A stretch of DNA of 64,000 nt from Allomuricauda sp. NBRC 101325 (GCF_030268205.1 NZ_BSQF01000002.1:1054001-1118000), one strand, 5' to 3'; numbered from the stretch's first letter, positions 43,912 to 53,406 are shown. Numbers and translations: made by a program. Notes: generated by a model not told the origin, from the sequence alone.

Positions 43912-43925
43912 TTACCTAAAGGTAA
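43912..43925. promoter_or_regulatory. Operator candidate between HxlR and NmrA genes
   Basis: TTACCT-AA-AGGTAA is a perfect palindrome 24 bp upstream of the HxlR start. Related half-sites follow: CAGAC-N6-GTCTG (43929-43944) and TTAC-N5-GTAA (43982-43994), the latter nearer the NmrA start. They are probable HxlR binding sites. Confidence 0.55.
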
Positions 43926-44019
43926 GTGGCAGACTTAAAGGTCTGTTCTTGTGGAAAAGTAACTTACTATTTACCTTTGACTTACCAAAAGTAATTAAAT
44001 AACTTTAATAAATTATAAA

Positions 44020-44907
44020 ATGGCTAAAATATTGATAACCGGTGCAACAGGAGGTCTTGGAAGCACCACCGCAAAATTTCTAAAAGAGAAAATTGATGTA
44101 AGCAACATTGCTGTATTGGTTAGGGACAAAGAAAGTGATAAAGCAAAAGCTTTGGCTGCTGAAGGATTTGAACTTCGTTTGGGAGACTATGACAGTCCAG
44201 AGGCTTTAAAAGAAGCCTTTAAAGGAATTGAAACCCTTTATTTTGTGTCAGCCAGCGATATCGCAAAACGAATTCCACAGCACAAAAATGTGGTTGAAGC
44301 CGCAAAAGCTTCGGGAGTAAAACACATTTTATATACCAGTACCGTTCGTAAAGATGAATCGTCAGACGCCCCATTGTTTGTGGTGGTGGATGCCCACGTA
44401 AAAACCGAGGATTGGATCAAGGAATCTGGATTGACCTACACCCTTTTGCGTCACAATTTGTATGCAGAGGTTATTCCAATGTTTTTAGGAGCAAAAGAAC
44501 AGTTGTTGCAATCCAAAACTATTTATTTACCAACGGGTAGTGGAAAAACATCTTTTGTTCCTCGTGAGGACTTTGCGGAAGCTGAAGCCAATATTCTTGC
44601 TGACCCATCCAAATATAAAAATCAAATATTGGAGTTCAACGGTAGTGAGCAGACCAGTTTCGAAGAGGTTTCCAAATTATTGACCGAAACATTGGGCGAA
44701 TCCATTGCCTATGTTTCTCCAGAAGTGGATGAATTTAAAACAACAATGGCTTCCTATCAATTACCTGAAGAGATTATCGGCATGTTGACCATGTTCAGTT
44801 TGGGAATTGCCAATGGCGAGTTCGACCAAAAATCAGATGATTTGGAAAGTGTGTTGGGAAGAAAAACGAAGGCAATCAGTGCTTTTTTGAATGAGGTTTA
44901 TTCTTAA
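44020..44907 (+). CDS. NmrA/SDR-family NAD(P)-binding reductase
   Basis: The 295-aa protein has the dinucleotide motif ITGATGGLGSTTAKFL (residues about 5-21), an NmrA-like core (YFVSASDIAKRIPQHKNVVEAAK, TLLRHNLYAEVIP) and no SDR Tyr-x-x-x-Lys pair in the usual place. Close relatives (QorB-like) reduce quinones or azo compounds or sense NADPH. The divergent HxlR regulator with Cys14 fits induction by quinones or electrophiles. A strong terminator follows. Confidence 0.9.
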   Translation: MAKILITGATGGLGSTTAKFLKEKIDVSNIAVLVRDKESDKAKALAAEGFELRLGDYDSPEALKEAFKGIETLYFVSASDIAKRIPQHKNVVEAAKASGVKHILYTSTVRKDESSDAPLFVVVDAHVKTEDWIKESGLTYTLLRHNLYAEVIPMFLGAKEQLLQSKTIYLPTGSGKTSFVPREDFAEAEANILADPSKYKNQILEFNGSEQTSFEEVSKLLTETLGESIAYVSPEVDEFKTTMASYQLPEEIIGMLTMFSLGIANGEFDQKSDDLESVLGRKTKAISAFLNEVYS

Positions 44908-44928
44908 TTGCACCCTATTATACGAACG

Positions 44929-44956
44929 AAACCCAAGCCTTAAGCTTGGGTTTTTT
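44929..44956 (+). terminator. Rho-independent terminator of the NmrA-family gene
   Basis: AAACCCAAGC (44929-44938) and GCTTGGGTTT (44944-44953) form a perfect 10-bp stem with loop CTTAA and further Ts. Confidence 0.92.
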
Positions 44957-45134
44957 GGTTCTTACTAGGTATTGTAGATTTATAGTGCTAAGTTCAACTG
45001 CAAAACCAATTTACCTTGAAAATATGTCGTTAAGGGCTCATTTTATTGATGAAGACATAAAGGTGACATGCAAATGTCGTGGTGCTGTCTATATGCGGAG
45101 GATAACTTTGTTCGTGAATTTAAAGCCATAGATT

Positions 45135-46889
45135 ATGAACAATGCATCCATAGGAGAACGACTCAAATACCAAAGAAAAATCAAGGGATATTCCCAAGAA
45201 GAACTTGCACATCGAACCAATGTTACCGTTCGAACCATTCAGCGAATAGAAAAAGAAGAGGTTTCCCCCCACCTCAATACCATTAAATTATTGGCGGTTG
45301 CCCTCGAAATAGAAGTAGACGATTTGGTGGTGTTGACAGACCCAAAGGAAGAAACCGTAAAAAAGAAATGGCTGCTTTTAATGCACGCAACACCCTTGGT
45401 CGGATTGTTTTTGCCTCTACTTAATGTATTGATTCCTCTGTTTCTTTGGATTCACAAAAGAGAGGACAATCCCATTTATAACGAGCATGGCATAAAGGTC
45501 ATTAACTTTCAAATTACGGCATTGATTTTGGCCATGCTGTCTTTTGTGAGCTTGCTCACAATTGAAAAATGGGGATTTTTTATCTTCATTTCCGTTGTAC
45601 CCATTTGTGTGGGCATAATCATATTCAACATTATATATGTAGTGCAAAAAAATAAATGCTACTACCCTTTTTCCATACCATTTTTACGTTTGAAAAAAAA
45701 CCAATTGCCTACTTTATTGCTGCTATTCGGGATAATTTTCTTTGGTAGTTGTTCGGGCCCAAAATTGGAAACCATAGAACGATTGGATGGTTCTTTGATC
45801 ACAAAGGATTCCGTTACACGAAAAATCAACCAATTAATGGATGATGCCCAAATTCACGGTGTAGCCATTACGGTTTTCAACGATAATGAACCCGTTTATG
45901 AAAAGCAATTTGGATATAAGGACTACCCGAATAGAATTCCATTGACCGATTCCACTAACATGTATGGAGCGTCTTTTAGTAAGGCCGTTTTTGGAGTTTT
46001 GGTAATGGAATTGGTGGAAAATGGAGTGATTGATTTGGATACCCCCTTGGAATCCTATTTGCCCAAAAAAATGTATGAATACGAGCCTAAAACAAATTGG
46101 CACGATGATTTTTCAAGTTTAAAGGAGGATTCCCTCTATCACAAAATAACCGCAAGAATGTGTTTGGACCACACAACGGGTTTTAAAAATTATAGATGGT
46201 TTGAGGAGGATTACAAACTAAGGGTACATTGGGAACCAGGAACAAAATTTGGATATAGCGGTGAAGGCTTTATTTATCTTCAGGTGGTTTTGGAAAGGTT
46301 AACTGGGAAGGGATTGGAGGAACTCGCTCAGGAATACATCTTTAAGCCGTTGGGTATGCAGAATTCAGCCTACGAATGGAAATCAAAATTTGAAAATGAT
46401 TACGCCCTCGGCCATGATGAAAATGGTGAATCTTTAAAAAAAGATAAGGATAATGAACCTAGGGGCGGCGGCACTTTAGAAACAACTTCGGAAGATTATA
46501 CGAAATTCTTAACGGCGGTCCTCCATCAAAAATTGATTTCTGAAGCATCGTATAACGAGATTTTTAGCCCACATATTAAAATTAGAACCGAAAAGCAATT
46601 TGGTGAGAAGGCCAATATTTCCACCAATAAATATGACGACATTAATTTAGGTTACGGTTTGGGCTGGGGCTATTTTGAAACCCCTTATGGAAAAGCGGTT
46701 TTTAAAGAAGGACATGGAAGTGGATTTGTACATCATTCAGTGTTGTTTCCAGAAACAGGAAAAGGCGTCATGATCATGACCAATTTCGAAAAGGGCAATA
46801 GCATCTTTAAGAAAATATTGGAAGTTGTAATGAATGACGTTTACACACCATGGGAATGGGAAAATTACATTCCATATGACAAAAGATAG
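45135..46889 (+). CDS. Fusion of XRE regulator, DUF4870 membrane domain and beta-lactamase-fold hydrolase
   Basis: The 584-aa protein has three parts. Residues 5-62 are an XRE HTH (SQEELAHRTNVTVRTIQRIE). Residues about 78-180 are a DUF4870 membrane domain with three hydrophobic helices, ending YYPFSIPFLR as free DUF4870 proteins do. Residues 191-205 are a signal-like helix closing in FFGSC (Cys206), a lipobox in the middle of the chain. From about 225 it is a class C beta-lactamase fold with SFSK at 280-283, YSG in FGYSGEGFIY and HGSG near the end. TTG at 45690, just before the internal signal, could start a separate lipoprotein. Two once-separate genes seem to have merged. Whether one or two proteins are made is unknown. 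Confidence 0.88.
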   Translation: MNNASIGERLKYQRKIKGYSQEELAHRTNVTVRTIQRIEKEEVSPHLNTIKLLAVALEIEVDDLVVLTDPKEETVKKKWLLLMHATPLVGLFLPLLNVLIPLFLWIHKREDNPIYNEHGIKVINFQITALILAMLSFVSLLTIEKWGFFIFISVVPICVGIIIFNIIYVVQKNKCYYPFSIPFLRLKKNQLPTLLLLFGIIFFGSCSGPKLETIERLDGSLITKDSVTRKINQLMDDAQIHGVAITVFNDNEPVYEKQFGYKDYPNRIPLTDSTNMYGASFSKAVFGVLVMELVENGVIDLDTPLESYLPKKMYEYEPKTNWHDDFSSLKEDSLYHKITARMCLDHTTGFKNYRWFEEDYKLRVHWEPGTKFGYSGEGFIYLQVVLERLTGKGLEELAQEYIFKPLGMQNSAYEWKSKFENDYALGHDENGESLKKDKDNEPRGGGTLETTSEDYTKFLTAVLHQKLISEASYNEIFSPHIKIRTEKQFGEKANISTNKYDDINLGYGLGWGYFETPYGKAVFKEGHGSGFVHHSVLFPETGKGVMIMTNFEKGNSIFKKILEVVMNDVYTPWEWENYIPYDKR

Positions 46890-46947
46890 GCAGATTTAAA
46901 GCATTACAAGTATCTTTACATTAGTAAATATGAGTTTTTAAAATACG

Positions 46948-47835
46948 ATGGCAAAGAAAAAATACACCATTTCGGTAATTCAACTGAATCTGAACAATAC
47001 ACCAGAAAACAATCTAGAAAAGTGCATAAGTTGGGTGCGAAAAGCAGCATCACAAGGAGCGGAGATCATTTCCTTGCCCGAATTGTACAGTAGTCATTAT
47101 TTCTGCCAGAGTGAGGATACCGAAAATTTTGCATTTGCAGAACCCTTATACAGTACTTCCTTTACTGCTTTTAGTGCTTTGGCCAAAGAATTAGGGGTGG
47201 TAATCATTGTCCCTTTCTTTGAAAAACGAATGGCAGGTGTGTATCACAACAGTGCCTATATTATTGATACGGATGGTTCGGAAGCTGGACTTTACCGTAA
47301 AATGCACATCCCGGACGACCCTCATTTTTATGAAAAGTTCTATTTCACTCCAGGGGATTTAGGTTTCAAGACCATTCCTACCCAAAAAGGGAAAGTAGGA
47401 ACCTTGATTTGTTGGGATCAATGGTATCCTGAAGCTGCTCGATTAACTGCCCTTCAAGGTGCAGAAGTACTCTTCTACCCTACTGCCATTGGCTGGCATC
47501 CTCAGGAAAAAGAAGAATATGGTGAAAAACAGCACGGTGCTTGGATGAACGTAATGAAAGGTCACGCAGTTGCCAATGGAGTTTATGTAGCTGCCGCCAA
47601 CCGCATTGGATTGGAAAAATACTTGCCCGATACTGCTGGGATCGAATTTTGGGGTTCTTCCTTTATCTGCGGGCCTCAAGGCGAAATTTTAGCCCAAGCC
47701 TCCCATGATCAAGAAGAAATTTTGATGGCCGAAGTTGATTTGGACTTGCAAGAAAATGTCCGTCAAAACTGGCCGTTCCTTCGAGATAGAAGAATAGATA
47801 TGTATGGTTCCATTACCAAAAGAGCCATTGACTAA
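46948..47835 (+). CDS. aguB: N-carbamoylputrescine amidase
   Basis: The 295-aa protein belongs to the carbon-nitrogen hydrolase family and turns N-carbamoylputrescine into putrescine, CO2 and ammonia. The catalytic Glu-Lys-Cys triad is visible as Glu in ISLPELYSS, Lys in LYRKMHIPDDP and Cys in GTLICWDQWYPE. The YPTAIGWHP segment and the end RRIDMYGSI are typical of AguB rather than other nitrilases. Its stop is one base before the start of agmatine deiminase, so the two steps of the agmatine route are co-translated. The enzyme is cytosolic. Confidence 0.95.
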   Translation: MAKKKYTISVIQLNLNNTPENNLEKCISWVRKAASQGAEIISLPELYSSHYFCQSEDTENFAFAEPLYSTSFTAFSALAKELGVVIIVPFFEKRMAGVYHNSAYIIDTDGSEAGLYRKMHIPDDPHFYEKFYFTPGDLGFKTIPTQKGKVGTLICWDQWYPEAARLTALQGAEVLFYPTAIGWHPQEKEEYGEKQHGAWMNVMKGHAVANGVYVAAANRIGLEKYLPDTAGIEFWGSSFICGPQGEILAQASHDQEEILMAEVDLDLQENVRQNWPFLRDRRIDMYGSITKRAID

Positions 47836-47836
47836 C

Positions 47837-48877
47837 ATGGGAGCAAACAATTTTAGGTTTCCCGCAGAATGGGAAAAACAGCAAGGCATTTTACTTTGTT
47901 TTCCCAATAACGGCAACGATTGGCCTGGAAAATATACAGCCATCCAATGGGCCTTTGTGGAGTTCATAAAAAAGGTGGCCACGTTTGAAGAGGTTTTCTT
48001 GGTAGTTGCTTCCGAAAAACTCAAGGATAAAGTAAACGAACTTTTGGAGACTGCTCATGTGAACACCCAAAAGGTTTCTTTTATCGTACTGAAGACCAAT
48101 CGAAGTTGGATGCGGGATTCTGGTCCTATCATCGTTAAAAATGGGAAGGAACGAGTGGCCTTAAATTTCAACTTTAATGGATGGGCAAAGTACAACAACT
48201 ATAAATTGGACAGAAAGGTTCCATCCATCGTAGCTGACTTTTTAAAAGTGCCCGCACAAACGGTCACTTATAAAGGAAAACCTGTGATTTTGGAAGGTGG
48301 CGCCATTGATGTCAATGGAAAAGGAACCCTTATAACTTCAGAAGAGTGTTTATTGGATCCAAAGATTCAAGTTAGAAATGCAGGGTTCACTAAAGAAGAT
48401 TATGAGGCCATTTTTAAAGAATATTTAGGGGTTACAAACACCATTTGGTTAAAAGATGGGATTAAAGGGGATGATACCCATGGACACATTGACGATTTAG
48501 CTCGGTTTGTGAATGAGGACACCGTTGTTACCGTGGTTGAAAACGACCCAAAATCTTCAAATTATGCTCCACTTCAGGAAAATTTGAAGCGTTTAAAGGC
48601 GGCAAAACTTGAAAATGGTAAATCCCCAAATATAATTGAGTTGCCCATGCCCCATCGCATAGATTTTGATGGTCTCGAATTGCCTGCCAGTTATGCCAAC
48701 TTTTTGATTTTGAACAAAGCTGTTTTAGTTCCGACCTTCAACGATTCCAGGGACCGTGAAGCTTTGAATATTTTAGTAGAGGCGTTTAAGGATAGGGAAG
48801 TGATTCCAATCAATGCGATAGATTTAATTTGGGGTTTTGGAACTTTACATTGCTTGAGCCAGCAGATTCCTGTTTAA
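47837..48877 (+). CDS. aguA: Agmatine deiminase
   Basis: From ATG 47837 the protein is 346 aa; an upstream in-frame start would lie inside aguB. It converts agmatine to N-carbamoylputrescine and ammonia. The PAD-like fold residues are MRDSGPIIV, DDTHGHIDDLARF and the final catalytic Cys in FGTLHCLSQQIP. With aguB it completes agmatine to putrescine, the likely route to polyamines here. The pair stands in one two-gene unit with a one-base gap. Regulation is not evident from the sequence. Confidence 0.95.
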   Translation: MGANNFRFPAEWEKQQGILLCFPNNGNDWPGKYTAIQWAFVEFIKKVATFEEVFLVVASEKLKDKVNELLETAHVNTQKVSFIVLKTNRSWMRDSGPIIVKNGKERVALNFNFNGWAKYNNYKLDRKVPSIVADFLKVPAQTVTYKGKPVILEGGAIDVNGKGTLITSEECLLDPKIQVRNAGFTKEDYEAIFKEYLGVTNTIWLKDGIKGDDTHGHIDDLARFVNEDTVVTVVENDPKSSNYAPLQENLKRLKAAKLENGKSPNIIELPMPHRIDFDGLELPASYANFLILNKAVLVPTFNDSRDREALNILVEAFKDREVIPINAIDLIWGFGTLHCLSQQIPV

Positions 48878-48979
48878 CACCTTTTAAACATTTCTGACTT
48901 TACCGCTTGTTGTGTGCTTTCGTACCTTTGCATTGAGGACTGGGAAGTGCACTTTTCGGTCCAATTTTAGTTCGGATTT

Positions 48980-50059
48980 ATGAATTGGAAACAATCGCTC
49001 AGCAAGGAGTTTAAACTTTTTTTTACCCTAGGTCAAAGCAAACGAAATTGGAACATTCCCTTTTTGGCATCCATTTGTGTCGGTATTCCATTGCTGGTCG
49101 GGCTTTACTTTGACAATCTCAGATTGGGGCTTATGGGAAGTTTGGGAGGTTTGGTAATTCTTTATCTGCCTGAAACAGGCTCCAGAACATCCCGTTTTGT
49201 AACCATTTTGGTAGCTTCCTTTGGGTTTATCATTTCCTTTTCAGTTGGGCAATTCTTCAGTTTTCAACCAATCTTGTCGGTAATTGCTTTGGCCCTTTTC
49301 ACATTTTTGGTGCATTGGATTGTTTTAATGTACAAAACATCCCCGCCTCGTAGTTTTTTCTTTATAATGTTAGCTGCCTTGTCGATTTGTCAACCCTTTC
49401 ATTTGGAAACTATCCCTACCAAAATCGGGGCATTGAGCCTGGGAACTATGGTCGCGTGTATATTAGGTACAATCCTTATCATCTGGAAAACAAATAGGTC
49501 AAGGGATTTAGAAGAAAAAGAAGTGTATTCCATATTTCTTAAAAACGATGCCGCTGATATTTGGGAGGCTATTGTAACCGCCGCATTTATTTCAGGTGGA
49601 CTGGCCCTTGGATATGCTTTGGGATATCAAAATCCGTATTGGATTCCAGTTTCCAGCGCGGCTATTATGCAAGGGGCTTCTTTGTATCAAATGACCCAAA
49701 AAATGGCCTACCGAATTTTGGGAACCTTTGTGGGACTGGGCTTTTGTTGGCTGTTGCTAAGCTTTATCAATACATCTTGGGAGATATGTCTTGCCATCAT
49801 TGTACTTCAGTTCATCATTGAATCATTAATTACTCGACACTATGCATTGGCCGTGATTTTTATAACCCCAATGACCATATTTTTGTCCGAAGCTGCTAGT
49901 CCCCTAATGGCTTAGCCAAGTACTTTGGTTGAGCTTCGCTTTTGGGAAATTTGTATCGGAAGTGTGCTTGGTGCTATAGGCGGATGGGTACTTTACAGGG
50001 AAAAGTTACGGTATTCAACTTTACACGGGCTTAAGAAATTGAAAATCGGAGGAAAATAA
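48980..50059 (+). pseudogene. FUSC-family transporter interrupted by an in-frame amber codon
   Basis: The frame gives 311 residues of a FUSC/YccS-like aromatic acid exporter with about eight to nine membrane helices, the central break LEEKEVYSIFLKNDAADIWE and the second half LALGYALGYQNPYWIPVSSA. It meets TAG at 49913-49915, right after SEAASPLMA. The same frame then continues for 47 codons (PSTLVELRFWEICIGSVLGA and further) to TAA at 50057-50059, and that continuation has the expected last helix. The full protein would be 359 aa. Unless the stop is read through, the last helix and tail are lost. It may still work in part, or be a sequence error. Confidence 0.75.
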
Positions 50060-50067
50060 TAGCTCAT

Positions 50068-50099
50068 AAAAAAAGCGGACAACCCGAAAGATTGTCCGC
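50068..50099 (-). terminator. Rho-independent terminator of the GH3 gene
   Basis: GCGGACAA (50075-50082) and TTGTCCGC (50092-50099) form a perfect 8-bp stem. On the minus strand a run of seven Ts follows (50068-50074). Confidence 0.9.
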
Positions 50100-50126
50100 A
50101 TTCTCATCCAAAAATCAAAATTCCAA

Positions 50127-52541
50127 CTATTCTAGGTCTGCTTGCATTGCTTTTTTAATATCTCTTGAGGAAGCACCAACTTTAACGGTGTAAGAGCCTG
50201 GCTCCAAATTCCATTGGGCGCTTGTTTCGTCCCAATAGCGTAAACTCTTTTTGGGAATAACCACTTTTAAGGTATCCGTTGCACCTGAGGCCAAAAGTGC
50301 TGTTTTAGCAAAAGCTTTTAATTCTTGCTCCGGCCTGTCAATTTGAGTGGAATCTTTGGAGACATAAAATTGAACTACTTCTTTTCCAGATAAGTTACCG
50401 ATATTGGTCACGGGTACGGCGACTTTTAAAGAATCATTTTCTTGGGTCAAAATCATATTCCCGTATTCAAATTGGGTATAGGAAAGTCCAAAACCAAAGG
50501 CATAGGAAACATCCAAATCAGCTTTGTCAAAATGGCGATAACCTACATAAATCCCCTCTTCGTATTCGGTATAATCCACATCTTTTACCATTTCATTTGC
50601 AGGAACTTCATCTTTTCCGAAAAGTAGATCCGTCATTTGCATAGGAGCTCCATCTTGTGGAAAATTTGCATTACTGGCGTGATCACCAACATGTATTGGG
50701 AAAGTCATGGTCAGCTTACCACTTGGATTTACAGTTCCGCTTAATATATCTGCAACGGCATTACCACCCTCTTGTCCACCTTGCCAGGCCAAAACAATGG
50801 CATCGGGTTGGTCTTTCCATGAAGCGGTTTCAATAACACCACCAATATTCAACACCACAATTACCTTTTTGTTTGCAGCATGAAAGGTTTCACATGTGAT
50901 TTTCAGTATATCTTTTTCTACATCGGACAGTAAAAAGTCATCTGCAACCTTCCTATCGCCTCCTTCTCCACTGTTTCTTCCGATGGTTATGATGGCCACA
51001 TCACTTTCGGAAGCGATTTCTTGCATAAGAGCATCGCTATATTGCATTTCAGGTGGTAAATAAGGATCAAACATAGCATTGATACCCTCTGGTTTTACAA
51101 AAGCCTCTGCATTGGCACTTTTATGAGTTTCATAGGCTTCTTTTGCTTTTGAACTTACGGTAAACCCAGAATTGGTCAATCCTTCTTCCAAAGAAACCGA
51201 ATAGGCTTCGTTTACGTCACCAGAACCTGTTCCTCCTGCTATAAAATCATAGGAGTACAGTCCAATCAAGGCTACATTCTGTTTTTCTGCAATTGGTAAT
51301 GCCTCTTTGTTCTCCAATAACACAATCCCTTCTGAAGCTGATTTTCTCGTGATATCCGCATGTGCTTTTAAATCGGGTTTTTCACTATAGGTGTAATCCT
51401 GCATTTTCTTGCTCTTAAAAATAAGGGTCAGAATACGTCTTACTGAAGTGTCCACCGCATCCATATCCAAAGTGCCATCCTCTTGTCCTTCAATTAGGGC
51501 TTTCCATTGTTTTTTGGTGCCAGGTTCCAAAAGATCATTTCCAGCGTTGATCATGGCCACGGCGTCGTTCCCACCAAACCAGTCGGACATTACCAAACCT
51601 TCAAATCCCCAATCATCGCGTAAAATATCGGTCAATAAATCCCTACTTTCAGAGGTATATGTTCCATTTACCTTGTTATAGGAAGACATTATGGTCCAAG
51701 GTTGTGCGTCTTCAACAATAATCTCAAATCCTTTCAGATAAATTTCACGCATTGCACGATCAGAAACCCGTGTATCATTAAAATTGCGGTTGGTTTCTTG
51801 ATTGTTGGCCACAAAGTGTTTTACCGAGGTGCCAACCCCGTTGGACTCGATACCTTTGACCATCGCAGCACCTATTTTTCCTGTAACCACTGGGTCTTCG
51901 GAATAATATTCAAAGTTTCTTCCACAAAATGGGTGGCGATGTATATTGGCACCGGGGCCAAGAATAACATCAATCCCATATTCCAAGGCTTCGTTCCCCA
52001 TGGCATCCCCTACTTGATATACCAAATCCGTGTTCCAAGTGGAAGCCAATAAGGTAGCAATTGGAAATGCGGTGCAATAAAAGGTGCGATCAATCCCCTC
52101 ACGGGTAGGTTCAATGCGAAGACCTGCAGGTCCATCGGAAAGATTAATGGCAGGAATTCCCAGTCTAGGTGTGGCCACAATAGTACCCACTACACCAGGA
52201 ATTCCCTCATCGGGGTCAACCATTCCAACACCAGATGCCATCCCAGAACCTTTTAAAAGGTGAAGTTTCTCTTCAACTGTCATTTGAGAAAGAACATCTG
52301 CTACCCTAGCCTCAATAGATTGATTTGGGTCTTCGTACACATCCATTTTTCCGTTTTCGTTACGGTCTATAAATGTGTTGCCGCCCAAAGTTAGTTCGGT
52401 AAGGTCACTTTTTTCTTTGTAGTCATCTTCAAAATCCAAAAACTGGGATTTTAGATACCACCAACCTATAAGTCCACCCAAAAGCAAAATTCCCAGAATA
52501 ATACCGAGGGTTTTTAGTGTAATGCGAAGAATTTTTTTCAT
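50127..52541 (-). CDS. Glycoside hydrolase family 3 enzyme (beta-glucosidase-like), membrane-anchored
   Basis: The 804-aa protein begins with an uncleaved membrane helix (residues about 11-30), so it is tethered to the periplasmic face. A calcium-binding-like DRNENGKMDVYEDP loop (59-72) leads into the GH3 TIM barrel; the nucleophile is Asp320 in GLVMSDWFGG. The alpha/beta sandwich domain (about 400-620) and the C-terminal fibronectin-III-like domain are complete. It releases sugars, probably glucose or xylose, from beta-linked oligosaccharides. A divergent Nudix regulator and two matching operators on its promoter indicate sugar-dependent control. Confidence 0.93.
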   Translation of the reverse strand: MKKILRITLKTLGIILGILLLGGLIGWWYLKSQFLDFEDDYKEKSDLTELTLGGNTFIDRNENGKMDVYEDPNQSIEARVADVLSQMTVEEKLHLLKGSGMASGVGMVDPDEGIPGVVGTIVATPRLGIPAINLSDGPAGLRIEPTREGIDRTFYCTAFPIATLLASTWNTDLVYQVGDAMGNEALEYGIDVILGPGANIHRHPFCGRNFEYYSEDPVVTGKIGAAMVKGIESNGVGTSVKHFVANNQETNRNFNDTRVSDRAMREIYLKGFEIIVEDAQPWTIMSSYNKVNGTYTSESRDLLTDILRDDWGFEGLVMSDWFGGNDAVAMINAGNDLLEPGTKKQWKALIEGQEDGTLDMDAVDTSVRRILTLIFKSKKMQDYTYSEKPDLKAHADITRKSASEGIVLLENKEALPIAEKQNVALIGLYSYDFIAGGTGSGDVNEAYSVSLEEGLTNSGFTVSSKAKEAYETHKSANAEAFVKPEGINAMFDPYLPPEMQYSDALMQEIASESDVAIITIGRNSGEGGDRKVADDFLLSDVEKDILKITCETFHAANKKVIVVLNIGGVIETASWKDQPDAIVLAWQGGQEGGNAVADILSGTVNPSGKLTMTFPIHVGDHASNANFPQDGAPMQMTDLLFGKDEVPANEMVKDVDYTEYEEGIYVGYRHFDKADLDVSYAFGFGLSYTQFEYGNMILTQENDSLKVAVPVTNIGNLSGKEVVQFYVSKDSTQIDRPEQELKAFAKTALLASGATDTLKVVIPKKSLRYWDETSAQWNLEPGSYTVKVGASSRDIKKAMQADLE

Positions 52542-52553
52542 GTTCGTTTAGTA

Positions 52554-52606
52554 TGTGACATTGTGCCACAAATATAAAAATTAATTTTATGTGGCAAAAT
52601 GACACA
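52554..52606 (-). promoter_or_regulatory. GH3 promoter with two pseudo-palindromic operators
   Basis: On the minus strand TTTTG (plus-strand 52595-52599) and TATATTTG (52569-52576) are 18 nt apart, a good Bacteroidota promoter. Two copies of TGTGNCA-NNN-TGNCACA lie on it: 52590-52606 covers the -33 element and 52554-52570 covers the region just after the -7 box, ending 13 bp from the GH3 start. Both are candidate sites for the divergent Nudix regulator. Confidence 0.7.
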
Positions 52607-52624
52607 AATCATTATTTTTGTTGG

Positions 52625-53338
52625 ATGGATTTGAAAGACTTTTACGAAAAGGGAGCTCAATTGTTTTTGCCCAACCTTTCCATTGATTTGGTAATCATCG
52701 GCTATTCAGAAGACCAACTAAAATGTTTGTTACTTCAATTGGGCGATAAATGGATCTTGCCTGGCGGTTATATTTTAAGGACGGAATCGGTCGACGATGC
52801 TACCCTACGCATTTTGCAGGAACGTACGGGATTGAACGATCCCCACTTTAAGTTTTTATCAGTGTTTGGTGAAAAAGACCGTCAATTTAAAAAGGAATGG
52901 GAACACTTTTTCAAAACAAACAATTTGCCTTTTCATGAAGACTATTGGACGAACGACCGCTTTGTAACGCTAGCATATTATTCATTGGTTGATCTTGAGA
53001 GTACCAGTCCAGTTATTGGAAATTTGGATACTGCATTTGGTTGGTTTGATTTGGATAATTTGCCCGATATGATGATGGATCATAGAACGATTGCTCAATC
53101 GGCGCGGGAACGTTTAAAGGAAGATGTTAGCCATGAATATTTATCTTATAATTTGTTGCCGGTGGACTTTACAATGCCACAATTACATCAATTGCACCAA
53201 ACTATTTTGGGTGAGGAATTGGACCGAAGTCGATTTCAGAAGAAAATGTTGGGCTCTGGTATGTTTGAGCGATTACCAAAACTGCAAACAGACAGTCCAG
53301 GAAGAAAACCTTATCTATATCGGGTAAAAAAGGACTAG
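52625..53338 (+). CDS. Nudix-domain transcriptional regulator (NrtR/AraR-like)
   Basis: From ATG 52625 the protein is 237 aa. The Nudix-like domain (about residues 15-145) has the strand KWILPGGYILRTESVDDATLRILQERTGL, but its Nudix box is degenerate, so it likely senses a ligand rather than hydrolysing one. The C-terminal domain (about 155-237) is a winged helix with SRFQKKMLGSGMFERL as the recognition region, as in NrtR-family regulators, several of which sense sugars or ADP-ribose. It is divergent from GH3 and probably controls it through the two operators in between. Confidence 0.9.
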   Translation: MDLKDFYEKGAQLFLPNLSIDLVIIGYSEDQLKCLLLQLGDKWILPGGYILRTESVDDATLRILQERTGLNDPHFKFLSVFGEKDRQFKKEWEHFFKTNNLPFHEDYWTNDRFVTLAYYSLVDLESTSPVIGNLDTAFGWFDLDNLPDMMMDHRTIAQSARERLKEDVSHEYLSYNLLPVDFTMPQLHQLHQTILGEELDRSRFQKKMLGSGMFERLPKLQTDSPGRKPYLYRVKKD

Positions 53339-53406
53339 AAAGGCCTTAAAACCTTGATTTAGCGATGGAATTGGCTTAAATTGGTTACCAACTAATTCAT
53401 TTAGCC

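Noticed and set aside
52613-52620. TATTTTTG as a -7 box for the Nudix regulator gene
   Set aside because: It is only four bases from the ATG and has no TTG at the right distance, so it would require a leaderless transcript.
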